DNA from: Clitopilus passeckerianus
Taxonomy: Eukaryota; Basidiomycota; Agaricomycetes; Agaricales; Entolomataceae
NCBI GenBank assembly: GCA_944990035.1
Contig: CALYLX010000075.1
Span: 62,001 to 126,000, forward strand
Reading direction: 5' to 3'
Length of the DNA: 64,000 nucleotides
Both the position numbers and the translations under genes were made by a program. This document shows positions 23,521-34,606 of the stretch, one piece after another (the stretch's first letter is position 1; every line of letters starts with the position of its first letter). Below the pieces are notes generated by a model, which was not told the DNA's origin, did not search any database, and saw only the letters and a program-made list of their open reading frames with translations.

Positions 23521-24876
23521 TTAATATGTATCGCTATAATCTAGAGCTCGTAGGGTTGCCCACCGGTTCCAAAAGGTGAGCAGCTCTGATACCTCGTGTT
23601 GCTCGTCTGGGTCCTCTAAGAATTCGACAATTGAATTGTAAAACCTCTGAGAATCAGTTACCGTGTCGGTCCTTGAGAAAACCGAAGAAGAAGAAAGCGA
23701 AAATCGGACCTGAAGGGTTATCATTAGACCCTTCAGAAAAAAATACGGTAATTCCCAACAAAACTCACCAGCGTGGCCACGTAGGCCAGAGAAGGTGTGG
23801 TCACCTGTTCCATTCCATGTATCCTGGCATTCCCCGATTTCGTCGCCTTGTGCTCCTTCTCCACAGAACTTGGGGATGTAAAGACGTGTTTGTATGCCTA
23901 ACAATTACAGTGTTTGAATCGTGCACGACCCTTTCATTTTCTGAAAATAAAGGTACCTTAATCAATATCCGACTTCGGAGTAAGCCTTTCCATGGATCCA
24001 TCATATCATATTTATTGTCTTCATACAAAAATATCGGCCACTGGTCTCCTCGGACAATGTAGTCGGAATTACGTAGCTGATCTCTGATCCTGGTGTTGGC
24101 GTTATTCAGTGAGTGTCTCTAATATTGGTGTCATGCAACCGTACTTTTTATCGTTCCAGTCCAGATTGGCAGGGCAGAGTAATGCTCCCGTTAATTCATG
24201 GTTGAAGCCGCGATCAGATTTGAGATTTCGGCGCAATGGCGGGTTTATGGGGACGCCAGGAAGGGTTAGCCAATCTAAAATCGCACCTTTCAGAGTCTTT
24301 GTGTCATCAGAGCGTGCGTTGGCCACTCCTTTCTGAAGCTTTTTTTTTACGTTAGGCGTACATGACGAGGAAATAGTGTGTAAGGATATTACAGAATCTG
24401 CAATCATACGTAGCTCCTCTTCTGAAGAGGTAGCCAGTCTCTTTTCAAGATTTGGAACCATCTTTAGGAGCTTTTTGAATACCTGCCGCTCTCTTCGGGC
24501 TCTGTCCAAGGTATTAAACGAAGCCAAGGCAAAAGAAGGGGGAATTGAACTGAACTCACTCTACTGTCATCTCTTCTTCATTCTCAGAATACTCCGGGTC
24601 AGATTTGTCTATGAGATACTCAAGGCCGTTGGTCAGAAGAACCAGAATATTACACATCGCATGGACAGTTCGCCCAAAGTGTCGTCCGTGATGGACTAGA
24701 GGATCAGCCGCACGTCTGTATGGATGCAATCAAGGACATGGAAATAGTTGATCTGCATGCACTTACGGTCGCTTCCTTGCTCCGAGTTCCAGGGCGCTAT
24801 CCCCGTTCTGGCGTTTGAGGCCGATTTGCTCACTGGGTGGCACATTTTCATTCCCGGGTATGATCACACGAGCCAT
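23521..24876 (-). CDS. DUF6698-type fungal protein, copy 1
   Basis: Seven exons (24876-24767, 24715-24560, 24501-24393, 24332-24145, 24089-23957, 23897-23769, 23709-23521) splice in frame to 337 residues. Order of landmarks: GRHFGRTVHAMCNI (~45), VPNLEKRL (~105), KGVANARSDDTKTLKGAILD (~130), GFNHELTGALLCPANLDWND (~165), RGDQWPIFLYEDNKYD, PWKGLLRSRILIKAYKHVFT, SPSSVEKEHKATKSGNARI, and a C-terminus with SRTDTVTDSQRFYNSIVEF. I recognise this as a large Agaricomycete family (DUF6698 as I recall it). Its function is unknown and it is often multicopy. All exons keep conserved blocks, so the copy looks intact. The third intron (24333-24392, 60 nt) is in frame and inferred from the family. Confidence 0.82.
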
Positions 24877-25182
24877 GGCAAGCTGAAGCTGAATGAGTAA
24901 GAGAGATTGAGAACCTTGTGAGGTCGCTGGAGAGTGCTTCAAGTGACAGAGGCTCTTATTTATCTTAGATGGTCAGCATAGCAATCAATAGCCTCTGACT
25001 CGTTGAAGCCACAGGTCATGGCGGTCTAGCACCTCTTGGGTAGCTTTGCACTGGAATGAGTCAAATCGACAGAGGCCAACCTCACAGGCACCCATCGATT
25101 ATCCAAGTACGATAGCCAGGACCCCAAGGGTTGCATAGGTCGCCAGGTGTGTCCAATACATACATTTGATACCTAGTACAGC

Positions 25183-26200
25183 TCAGAAGAATGAATGATA
25201 CGATAACGCCGGAGGCGCCCCAGCACAGCATGAATCTAATCCTATCGAACACTGAGCCAGCACCCACCGATAACCTTGCTGGAGGATCCAGGGAGGGCGA
25301 CGAGGACGACTTCTTCCTAATGGACTTTGAAAAGTAAATTGCCACAAAAGCGAGGCGGACGTGTCTCCGGTTAGGCGAAATCCCCATTCCATGCGCTCAC
25401 AGCAACTTGCTATGCCCTCAGGTCCAAGTTCGCGGCAGCTCCAAACAATGCTGAGACCTCGGCTTTGCTCTTGGGCGATTTCGTCAAGGGGTATGTCACG
25501 GTGCCGCGCCAGGGTCAATCCTCTTTGAAGCAGGCTAGGATGAAATACATAGATCCCACGATCATCTACCATAACCATATGCGAGGTGAAATGGGTACTG
25601 AGAACAAGCGGGATAGGGCCGTGGCGTTTGACGTTAATGTAGAAGGAAAGGTGAACATGCCGATCCTTCTCCTAAAACGTCCATTAGTCAGAGAGATGAC
25701 TCGGCATCTTCGGGGTTCAAAGAGATTACCGGATGATAAAATTGAGCAAACGTCAACCCCTCATGCTCTCCTGGAACACTGTATGACTGATCTGGGGTTC
25801 GGGACGGCAGGTAGCCGCATTTTCTGAGCAATCCGATCCAAGAGCTTGCATGATGTTCAGGCATTGCAATGTAAAGCGCTGAAACGTGATCTTGCGTCGC
25901 CGACGGCATGACGATGCTCAGGGCCGTACTAGCAAAGTACATGGCAGCAGTCGTCTTGAACAGCCGCTCGACACGTTCGATTTCTTTGAATGTGAAGTAG
26001 AGATGCAGCTGGCGGTTGACTCTATTTCGAGCTTCTGAGCGCGCCAATTGATCACAGGTTTTAGAACATTTCGCGAAATTGTGTAGCTCAAATACGGACT
26101 GGAAGGGAAGCATATTGGACATTATATCCTCGAACCCCGGCTGGTCCCCAAACTCTATACATGGGATTTTCAGGTCTTCGGCAAGCAACATATTGGACAT
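25183..26200 (-). CDS. F-box-like hypothetical protein, paralog of the gene at 30.7-31.6 kb
   Basis: Two exons (26200-25730, 25671-25183) with a 58-nt intron, GTAATC..TTTAG, that has a GACTAAT branch site. The product is 319 residues. Near the N-terminus LPFQSVFELHNFAKCSKTCD resembles an F-box-like helical segment. A middle block (AAMYFASTALSIVMPSA, then LYIAMPEHH and a Gly-Tyr turn) is faintly like degenerate minimal nucleotidyltransferases, but no catalytic Asp pair is seen. The C-terminal block reads IYVFHPSLLQRGLTLARH and ends with YRWVLAQC. The same three blocks occur in order in the paralog. The first in-frame ATG was taken as start. No function can be given. Confidence 0.6.
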
Positions 26201-26367
26201 ACAATTTACAGTGGAACTTGAAACGTTAATTGCAAAATACACCCGCCTTTATACATTCAGATAGGTTCATATTCCGACTACAGCGGGTTACAGAAACAAA
26301 TGGCGAACGACTAAATATGACTTGGCAAACTTCTAGAATGAGTCAGGCAGATTAAAATGACTCAGCA

Positions 26368-27083
26368 CTACTCAAACTCAGCCGTGTACAACAAACTAGC
26401 GTAAATGTTAACCCCTTGAAATGGCCCCGGGAGCGAAGCCATGAACTTACTGCATCAGTGCCCGTTTGGCAAGCTCTATGTGTGCCTGCGTCATGTCTGT
26501 GAAGTCACCGTCGCTATCTACAACCGCTACAAGAATGGAACCTTTCCACTCTGGAAGATGACCTCGCATCAGATCGCGTATATAGCCGTTCTGAAGCTGG
26601 GTCGGTGAGGGCTTCTGCGATTCATGGAAGAATAGAAAGGTCTGGTCATGGAAGTCATCGTCAGGAGCTGACCCCACAGTATCCCAGAGTACGTGATCGA
26701 TGATGCAAGCCCATAGATCTGTTGAGAAGTCTGGTGGGAGCCAGAAGTCCCAGTCCCAATTAAGAAGCTTCATGACGTTCGTTCTTTGAACCCATTCAAC
26801 GGAGCTACCTATAGGAACCAAATGCGGTCGAGTGGATTGGTTCCCAAAGAGTAAGCCGGTCAAACATTCCTATGGAAAGATAATCAGCCATATAAGTAAG
26901 GTTATGGCAAGACATTAACTGGCTTACTCGGCCAGTTTGTACGAGGTCTGAATGAAGCTTGCCACTCATTCTCTCAATTTCGTCGTCGGTAAGGATTAGC
27001 ATGATTGCCCACTTGTTGTGGGGAAAGCTACTTGGAATCCTGCTTCTTAAAAGACAAGTCGTGAAGGCAATGAACCCCGCCAT
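26368..27083 (-). CDS. Hypothetical protein, three exons
   Basis: Exons 27083-26928, 26869-26451 and 26395-26368 join through GTAAGC..CATAG (58 nt) and GTAAGT..GCTAG (55 nt, branch GTTAAC). The product is 200 residues. Landmarks are TDDEIERM near residue 35, NWDWDFWLPPDFSTDLWACI near 85, HDQTFLFFHES near 120, and PEWKGSILVAVVDSDGDF near 150. I do not recognise the family. The open frame continues upstream of the chosen ATG without a clear earlier start, so the N-terminus may be longer. It runs in the same direction as the F-box-like gene, 168 bp upstream of that gene's start. Confidence 0.5.
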
Positions 27084-27650
27084 TTCCAAACGTCGATGAG
27101 TCGAACCAAAGGCGATACCTAGTGCATGCCAAGCGTGCGAGATCCGTCCTCTCACCACCAAAGGCCCTGAGGCAGTTTAAAGGCTAACTCACCCTGAACG
27201 TTCAAGGAGACACAGGGTCAGAATAGGATTGAGCACCCTGGGTAATGAACATTGTCAGAACAGATTAGTCGGCAAGGGGCATCACATGGAATCGCTAAAA
27301 GCCCAAATCTGACCAAGTTACGCGATGACGCTTATATGGGAGACTTGTCATGGCCATGTGTCATCATCTTCTAAACCAGATTACGAGCCTGCCTTAGAAC
27401 ACTTCACAACTCGAAGAGGTTTTGCTTCAGCCGCGAGCTTGTACAGGATAGCTATGCTTAACACCCGCATTGTCTGGACTGGCCCTGAGTTCTCTACACC
27501 AATGTTGCTTCCGAGGCTGCAAGCTGGCTACAGTAGCCGCCCACTGTGTCACTCCTCGCCCTGAAGCTCGATGGTATGGTTAAAAGGGAGCGTTTGTGCT
27601 CTGAAACCATCCAGACTCCCATCCAAAACTGCTCCCTTCTCGTCGAATTA

Positions 27651-28926
27651 ATGGAAACCCCGATGTTGCCGCCAAATCCGCTCTCGTTGGTGGTTTCCTT
27701 ACCCTTGACGCCGTTCGTGATTCATTGTTAATTATAGGCTGGACAAGAATGAACTCTATCGCTATGGTGCTCGTGTCTGCCGTCAAGTCTGCCCCTTTTT
27801 CCCATTCGACAGGCTGCTTCGACTCTGTCGCGAGTATCTCACTGACGAATTTTACAAAATGAATCTCAATTCGCTGACTGAAAGGCAAGTGCATCGTCGT
27901 GCTACCGCGCATACTTACCTGAACCCCTTCACAAGGATTCAACGGGAGTTCAACCTGCTCAACGCCTTCCAAGAGATAACGCCAGATGTTGTTAACTGGA
28001 TACTTCACTCCGACAAGGTCAACCTCAACAACCTGAACCAGGTCGCCAGTTCGGTTAGTAACCCTAGGTCCGCCATATCTGCCACATTTTCTTCACTAAG
28101 TATATTGCAGTTGCAGAGAGGCGCCTTTAGAGCTCGGACTGAGGATACTACGTGTCTCGTCTCCAGTGTGCTAGGTTGGATTAATCCGCCAGGCGTGCTC
28201 CTTAATCCGCCCCTTGACCCAGTTGACCGGCGTTGGAGAGGTTTCAGACATCCGGATATAGGTGCACACCTTTGTCCAGTTACTCATGATTGGAATGACC
28301 CTTTGTAAGTCTGGTTGGATCGCTAATAAACTTGTGCTCAATGCATCATAGTGTTCCGCTACTATTGAGAGACCATCACTATAGAAAAAATTTGGGGGAG
28401 GGTTCTTGGCCAAGGTTTCTATATGATCACTACGACCCACTGAATCCTTTCGATGGCTTCCTTCGCGGCCGGCTATTAATAAGGGTAAGTTCTAAGCAGT
28501 CTCATGACTTCCTTGTTCAGACGCTGAACCAGCCGATTAGGCGTATAACCACTTGATGACAATGTCAACAAGTCAAGAAGCCAGCTTTCCACTGTCCATC
28601 TGCACCATTATCTATGTTGCAACCCAGGTCGTTGCCATGCGTTGTTCTCTTGATTTGTGCACTGACATGGACTTATCAGGTTTTCTATGTTTTGTCTCCG
28701 GAGTTTTCTTTTAGTTCAACGTCCTACGGGCGTACCGAGAGCGAAAAGCTATACTTCAGCTTGTCGGCCTGGAAGGAGGATCCTGATAATAAGGATCAAA
28801 TTATTGCGCTGATGGAGTTTTGGCAGGGGTAAGCACTTTCCTATCCGCGCCTGTAATCCCTGTACTAAATTCAGCAGCGCAATTCGCTCTCACGCAATTC
28901 TTGGTGCTGAGGTTGGGTTAGTATAA
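27651..28926 (+). CDS. DUF6698-type fungal protein, divergent copy 2
   Basis: Eight exons (27651-27685, 27738-27884, 27936-28053, 28111-28304, 28352-28484, 28541-28627, 28680-28828, 28875-28926) give 304 residues with every phase matching. Family landmarks: ELYRYGARVCRQVCPFF (compare YGRHFxRTI), LQRGAFRARTEDT (compare KGxxxARSDDTK), WINPPGVLLNPPLD, GFRHPDIGAHLCPVTHDWND, SWPRFLYDHYDP, LNPFDGFLRGRLLIRAYNHL, ICTIIYVATQ and a C-terminal DPDNKDQIIALMEFW. The second intron is GC-AG (GCAAGT..ACAAG, 51 nt); removing it restores the family alignment. It is shorter and more divergent than copy 1, lacks the usual KATRSGN block, and ends soon after the last conserved helix. First-exon choice is the weakest part. 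Confidence 0.68.
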
Positions 28927-30710
28927 GAATATGCGACGTCATGCCTTGTAGGCCGGGATGAAATTGGATGTTAAATTAAGTAATGAAGCTTCTATTTCCC
29001 GATGCTGGAGCTTTCGTGTTCTTCGATATGCCTTAAGAAGTATCAAGTAGGGTCGTTGTACTCAGAAGCTTAAAGTTTCAAGCATACCTTCGTACATAGT
29101 ATATACATATCTCGCAAGGATTGCCGAGGAAGTGTGCTGCTGAATATCAGTTGATTATTCGTAATATTCACGATGCGTGCAGTTCCTTTCGAGGGATACT
29201 CCACATCTTATCTCTGAAACATGCGTCAGGTAATGCTGCTGCTTTTCGAAGCATATTTACTACACTCTTTCCCAGAGTGTGATCCATAGAGAAGACAAAA
29301 CGGAGAGATTGAGAAGTGTCCGGATAGGTAGGGGCGATCACCCAGAGTAAAGGGTGGCCCGAATCTCCAACTCTTGCCTTATGAGGGCTCAGCGGTCAAA
29401 CATTGGGAGGGGCTGGCTGCTTATCGGAAATAAGCCAAGGACACAATCGCGGTCGAGTGGTTGCCAAATTGGTCACTGATACTGGAGGAGGTGGGTGCTA
29501 CAGTCGTCAAAGATCCGCCCTTTTCAGTGGAAAACTGAACCAGCATCAAAAACCCTGTCATGAAAGTTGGATTTGCCATAAAAGTTACAACCTGTTGATC
29601 TGCTCAAGGTGAGGCCGTTGACCTATCGTTTGTGCGGCAAAAATTGCAATAACCTCGGCCCAGTCGCAGAGTATACCAGGGACTCTTGCTGCTCGAGTTT
29701 CATAGCAGATGGCTGCATATTTGGGTAGCTGACTGCAAGGCTGAATGCTGGATGTGTAATCAGGGGCATCCCAGTCAGTAAAGACTAACGACATACGGTA
29801 CGGCATAACCTTTGTGAGATAACGGGTGCCCATGGATGAGCTTATCCAATGCGGCGTGAATTTGTGCATGCGGCCTGATATCGTCGATGGACTACGAGAG
29901 TAGTGCTCAGACCCCTCCTGGGCGTGAAAATTTCGGTACTTATTAACTGCTTGTATGTATGTAAATAAACCAAGAGATGTCGAATGGAAGACCCCAAAGC
30001 TCGTTCACAGCAAGCAACAGAATCCACGAATGGTGGAATTCTCGGTCAAGGAATGTGCAATCGGTGAACTTAACCCACCAAGTGCTGATCTACCATTCAA
30101 AGTAATCCATGGATTGCGAATTAAATACCGTCATTCGTGGAAATCCTCGTTTGAACAGAAACCAGAGTCCAAAGGTCGTGGTTTCCGTTCATGGTGGCAG
30201 TACACTCGCGGCAATGCCCATGGCTGGCTTATCTTATCTGACTTGCCATATTTGGATGGCCTAACAAAATCTCGACATGGCGTCGTGATCCATGCCGCAA
30301 ATCTGTTAGATGCCTCCCACAGGGCGCTCCCTTCCAACCAAGTGCATGATCTTTGTCCAGTCATAGAATAACACTTTCCCTAGGCATTCTAGACCATTCC
30401 TCTTCTGAAAGTCTGGACCAAATCGACATAACTGCCAACTTTAATGCATCCATCCAAATTAGGATATTTGTCCTTGCATACGTTGTGAGGAGTGCGCGAT
30501 CGTAAGTGGTATAGGAATTCCTGAAGGACGACCCGGATGGAATGAAGGCATGAATCCTTAAATTATACAAGAACAATACACTGTGAATTGGGCCTAACCC
30601 TCGCGTGTCCGGTCACGATAAAAGTTGTCCCACCTGGACACAGAACCTGATTGAGAAACCGTTACTGGTTTTAGAAAAAATGTAGCTATGGATTCGTGGT
30701 GGTTGGAAAA
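28927..30710. other. 1.8 kb, possible decayed gene on the minus strand
   Basis: The minus strand between 30576 and 29585 has open pieces such as SIWSRLSEEEWSRM (~30400), which loosely resembles ILTDDEIERM of the hypothetical gene at 26.4-27.1 kb. Later pieces do not align. I could not build a spliced model and treat it as a possible relic of that family. Confidence 0.25.
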
Positions 30711-31611
30711 TTAGGTTCTGAGCATACATTGACATAAGATCCACTGGTATGGTTCGGTAAATATGTAACGGCCGCGAGGAGACCATTCGAATCGAAATCT
30801 TTTCAATACACGTGAATTGACTACTCCCATCCCCATCCGAAACATAGTCTCTGCTTCGCACGACAGACGCCGACCGTGAATGTTGCTATCCATGCAATTT
30901 CGAAATGTCCAGAGGCCATGGTTGATCTCCTTCAGGACGTCGCTATCTGTCACGTTGGCACGTCTTGCAAGGCTTATTCTGGCACGAAGCAGGGCGGGGT
31001 GAAAGATGTGGAGGGCATTATGGCTGAGAAAGACCATCTGGGAAGTGAACTGCGAATTCAATACGGCCGGAAGCGGTGTGAGTCGATTGTATGAATACAC
31101 CGTAATCGTCCTCGAGGAACCCTGATTCATTGTTTGTTCAGTCAGCCATTATTTGACCACTGGCAGAAGCAAATATGATTGAATTTGGACGTACCTCACG
31201 ACCTAGTAACGTCAGTCTAGGAGTGGTTGGGCTGGCGACGAGTGCCGACTCAATGTCAACGTCATGCAGTGGCCGCCAGTGATGCTGGGCAAGGCAGTCC
31301 AGCCAGTCCACAAGAAATGGGGCTATTATCGCCACATGGAGCGCGTGGGGCAGAGTGGCAGACGGAAGAGCGGTGGGGAGAGCACTGGCCCCGAAAATGA
31401 TTGCTCCAGACTTCTTCATCTGCGCCCGAATATCATCAATTTGTGAATCTTCTACGAAGGGAAGGAGAGTGTTCCGAATCCTTGTGATGCCCTCCAAGCG
31501 CGCATGGCTGAGGCAGTGAGAGGAACAAAGAGCGTAGACGGAAAGCTCAAAGATCGATAAGAATGGTAGTACCCTCTCAGCGACAATGACATCCTCCATG
31601 TAGGTGGTCAT
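30711..31611 (-). CDS. F-box-like hypothetical protein, paralog of the gene at 25.2-26.2 kb
   Basis: Two exons (31611-31195, 31121-30711) are joined by a 73-nt intron, GTACGT..ATCAG, giving 275 residues. N-terminal LPFLSIFELSVYALCSSHCL parallels LPFQSVFELHNFAKCSKTCD in the paralog. The middle block reads SGAIIFGASALPTALPSA then LHVAIIAPF. The C-terminal part reads LHIFHPALLRARISLARR and ends YQWILCQC. The intron falls at the matching place between the second and third blocks. The SGAxxxGSAL-like phrase is reminiscent of minimal nucleotidyltransferase glycine-serine motifs but lacks the acidic pair, so any enzymatic role is doubtful. It could be an F-box-type adaptor; I cannot assign a partner. 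Confidence 0.6.
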
Positions 31612-31797
31612 TGAGAATGGACATGATCAAGAGAGCGCAGGAAGTTATGTAAGAGTTGAAAGCCTCGCATTCTGGCAGAGATGAGTCGTCGCGACAGAAT
31701 AATGCCGTATACAACGGGGTGACGGAGTTGGCTGGGGTGTGAAACAATTTAATTCCAGAAGGGTTTGCAGTCCATAGGCTGACGTGGTGAGTGTATC

Positions 31798-31829
31798 GTC
31801 ATCATCGATATGACTATATCGATGATGAC
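31798..31829. repeat. Perfect inverted repeat, 14-bp arms, 4-nt loop
   Basis: Left arm GTCATCATCGATAT (31798-31811), loop GACT, right arm ATATCGATGATGAC (31816-31829). It lies ~190 bp upstream of the start codon of the minus-strand F-box-like gene, so it could be a hairpin or a dyad binding site in that promoter. Confidence 0.9.
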
Positions 31830-32940
31830 CAACAGAGAGAAGTAAAATTGACGGCTATATTTCGGAAAGAGATGGCGGGGGATAGCGGCAACTTGAATGG
31901 GGACGATCATCGATCAGGGACAATCATTGCCCATGCGATACATTTCTGAGTAGTCGATCTCAGCCGAAAGGATTGACTTCGAGATGCAATGAAAGTTACA
32001 AAACTGTGCTGACATGATGGAGATTATTGAAAGGATTGGCCAAGCGACCTTATCAAGGTAGCACTGTGCTGACAGTGCCACTAAAGCCTAAATCATCTGC
32101 AAACCCCCCAAATGGATGTGAAGTACATTGCCGAAACAACGAGAAAAGTGTTCACGTTCGTATATACGTTCGAGGGGCATGGATGTAGTTTCTCACAATG
32201 TAGGGTGTGTTGATACCGGTGGTATTCGCCACTAACTTGAAAAAAGACGCAATCTCGGCCAGAGAGTCCGTGTGGTTATCCTCGTCCAATTCTTGGTTTC
32301 CTGAAATTTGAACCTGGAACTATCACGGTCGCAATATTTACTTGTTAGAGCCGGTGAAGTGCCTTGCACCGAATCATACCTACATGATGCTTGTAGTAAA
32401 TGGTCGGTTGTCATCGTCAAATGTCATCAGACACTTGTCATAATCGTTGCTCACAAGTATCTCAGGCTCATGCTTGGCTGAAGGATCTCCAGGGAATCAT
32501 ATTGTGGCTTGACAGGACTCGATCACCATCTAATAGTCAATTGATTCGCCTACGCAAATTAGAGTCACTTCCGTTTAGCATGGACCGATGCGACCCAGGG
32601 GCAGTACATTTGTCATTCGCCGCTCGACGCTGAATCTTGAAAGGGTTGAATAGCCTCTTTAAGGGAGCTGGACGTCATCGTCGCCAATCATTTTACTGTG
32701 TTGCCAGCGCCAGACTTAATTGTGGCTATTATCAACAACGGCCTTCAACTGCTGAACGTTGACAAGCGAATAACCAAGCTAGAATTATCAGGTTAAGCCG
32801 CCGCAGAATGTTTCAGAGGATTACAGCATCGGAAGGAGGGCTCAAGGTATATAAACACTTGGAATCCATGTCAGAGTCCACACAAAACCGTCTCGTACGA
32901 CGCATATCCTTCCATCATCTCGATCTTCTTGCTATCATCC
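31830..32940. other. 1.1 kb intergenic
   Basis: No supported gene. The last ~60 bp before 32941 are C/T-rich (tccatcatctcgatcttcttg), typical of a fungal transcript leader for the downstream gene. Confidence 0.4.
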
Positions 32941-34375
32941 ATGAAGAGCCCATTCCAGAGTCCTTGCAGCCCAGCGACCTCTGAGCAAGCGGGGCCTCTC
33001 ACGCCTGGTCTCTCAGTTCAGCACTTGCGGAGGCAAAGGCAAAAAACGAGCTCTTACGACGAGACGAATCTGAGAGCTGTCCTCATCGAAGATGGCTATT
33101 ATTCATGCCCTCCTTTCTCTGGGTGTATTCGCCAGGCCTCCAGGAACAGTCCAGAGGCTGCGCTGTTCCGAAATGGGGCGTCTGGATCTGGTAAGGTTGT
33201 TCCTTGCTTTGGATTTCTAACGATGTTGACCATGCCAGGCTCGTCCGGTGGAGAAAAGGAATACAAGCTTACCTTCAGGCCACCGCCAAGGAGTTTATTT
33301 GACCGTACGTCCCTCTGCAAATTTGAGCCGCCTCGTTGACTCATCTTCTTTCAGAGGTTAAGAAATCCCCCCGTTCGCCCACTCCGTTACGGGGGTTCTC
33401 TCCGACGTTGTTACCATACCTCATGCCGAAGGTTAACAAAGGGAGGAAGAGATGCCTAGAAGACCCCTCCACCCCTTTCGAGCGTAAAACCAAATTAAAG
33501 TCGAATGGTATGTGTCTGGTTTATGCCTCGATAATTCTTGGTCCTGATTAGGCATAGAATGGATCGAGAAAGCCCCCTCGTATCCTCAATTTGATTGTGT
33601 CAGCTGTGACACACCAGGTAGCGTCAAGCCGCCACGCACGTATATTTTAAGTGGATCCCTTGAGAGTCAAGCCGTCGAAGTCTTTGAGTTACAGGCCTCT
33701 GGCTCCCAAGACTCGGTCTCCTTCGGGCCCTGTGGAGATGGTATGTTGGACTTGTCTTCATCCCTACAAAGAATCACGCTTCTAACCAGATAACCATGTA
33801 GTGATTGAGAAGCAGGTCGTGCACCTTGGATTCGATGGCAATATTAGAGCATTCCACGCACTCAATGTATTTACTGGTTAGTGATCTGGGCCCTTGACAA
33901 TCAAGAACTCCAGTCATGGCTCACAATTTCCGATTTAGATGTTGACATTCCTGAGATTGATACGAAGAAGACACATTATGAGTTAGCTAAACGGGTTCAG
34001 GGGTGGAATAAGGATAGCGGGCTGACCATCGAGGAGTTTGAAACCTTCTGTTCGAGGTGCAAGTACTGCAAAAGATATTCCAGTCGAAGGTCAATGGAAG
34101 TTTGTCACCAGTGCCCCGCCATAGACCCCACGAATGCGATCTCTGCCAATCCGGATTCTCCCACTAAGTCAGCGCACAGACGTCATCATTCCATCTCTAG
34201 GGTGCAAACGTTGTACGATCGTTTTCACGACTTGAAAACTTCAACTGGGATAACCGAAGCCGAGCTCCAGTATCTTTTTGTCGTGTGCTGGCGATGCGAG
34301 AGAATTATGACCAGAAACGCTGCTTTGGATCATGTTGATCAGTCAACGAACGCTAGTTCTTCCCCTGCCCTGTAA
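32941..34375 (+). CDS. Uncharacterised protein with two C-terminal CxxC repeats
   Basis: Six exons (32941-33190, 33239-33304, 33355-33507, 33552-33740, 33802-33876, 33939-34375) splice with matching phases to 389 residues. The N-terminal ~150 residues are Ser/Pro/Arg-rich and basic. The middle has a CVSCDTPG pair and KEYKLTFRPPPRSL. The C-terminal third holds two similar units: SGLTIEEFETFCSRCKYCKR..CHQC (~275-305) and STGITEAELQYLFVVCWRCE..H (~350-380). Each has a G-[LI]-T-x-x-E helix followed by C-x2-C and later Cys or His residues. They may bind zinc. No family name is known to me, so function (nucleic acid or protein binding) is a guess. The intron chain makes the gene model itself strong. 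Confidence 0.68.
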
Positions 34376-34606
34376 TGGAATGTAGTTAAATTCTTCACGT
34401 AATTTCCTTCAAATATAATAGCGAAGCATAATGCAAATGCAAATGTTACATTGAATGTAGTTGAAATAAGCCATAGTACACAGAGTCGTTCAAGGAAGTA
34501 TAAACACAAAATCAAAAGAAAATAACAATAATAGTAAATGGCGCCTAAGTCTTATATGTGCATCACCCCATCCAGTTGACCAAGGAAGAAAGAAGAAACT
34601 GCGGCG

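Noticed and set aside
27580..28008. Long minus-strand frame under the DUF6698-type gene
   Set aside because: The plus strand carries the family motifs and a complete eight-exon chain; the minus frame is its shadow.
29585..30576. Minus-strand gene related to the hypothetical gene at 26.4-27.1 kb
   Set aside because: Only one ~15-residue stretch is similar; later exons do not align, so it is kept as a possible relic rather than a gene.
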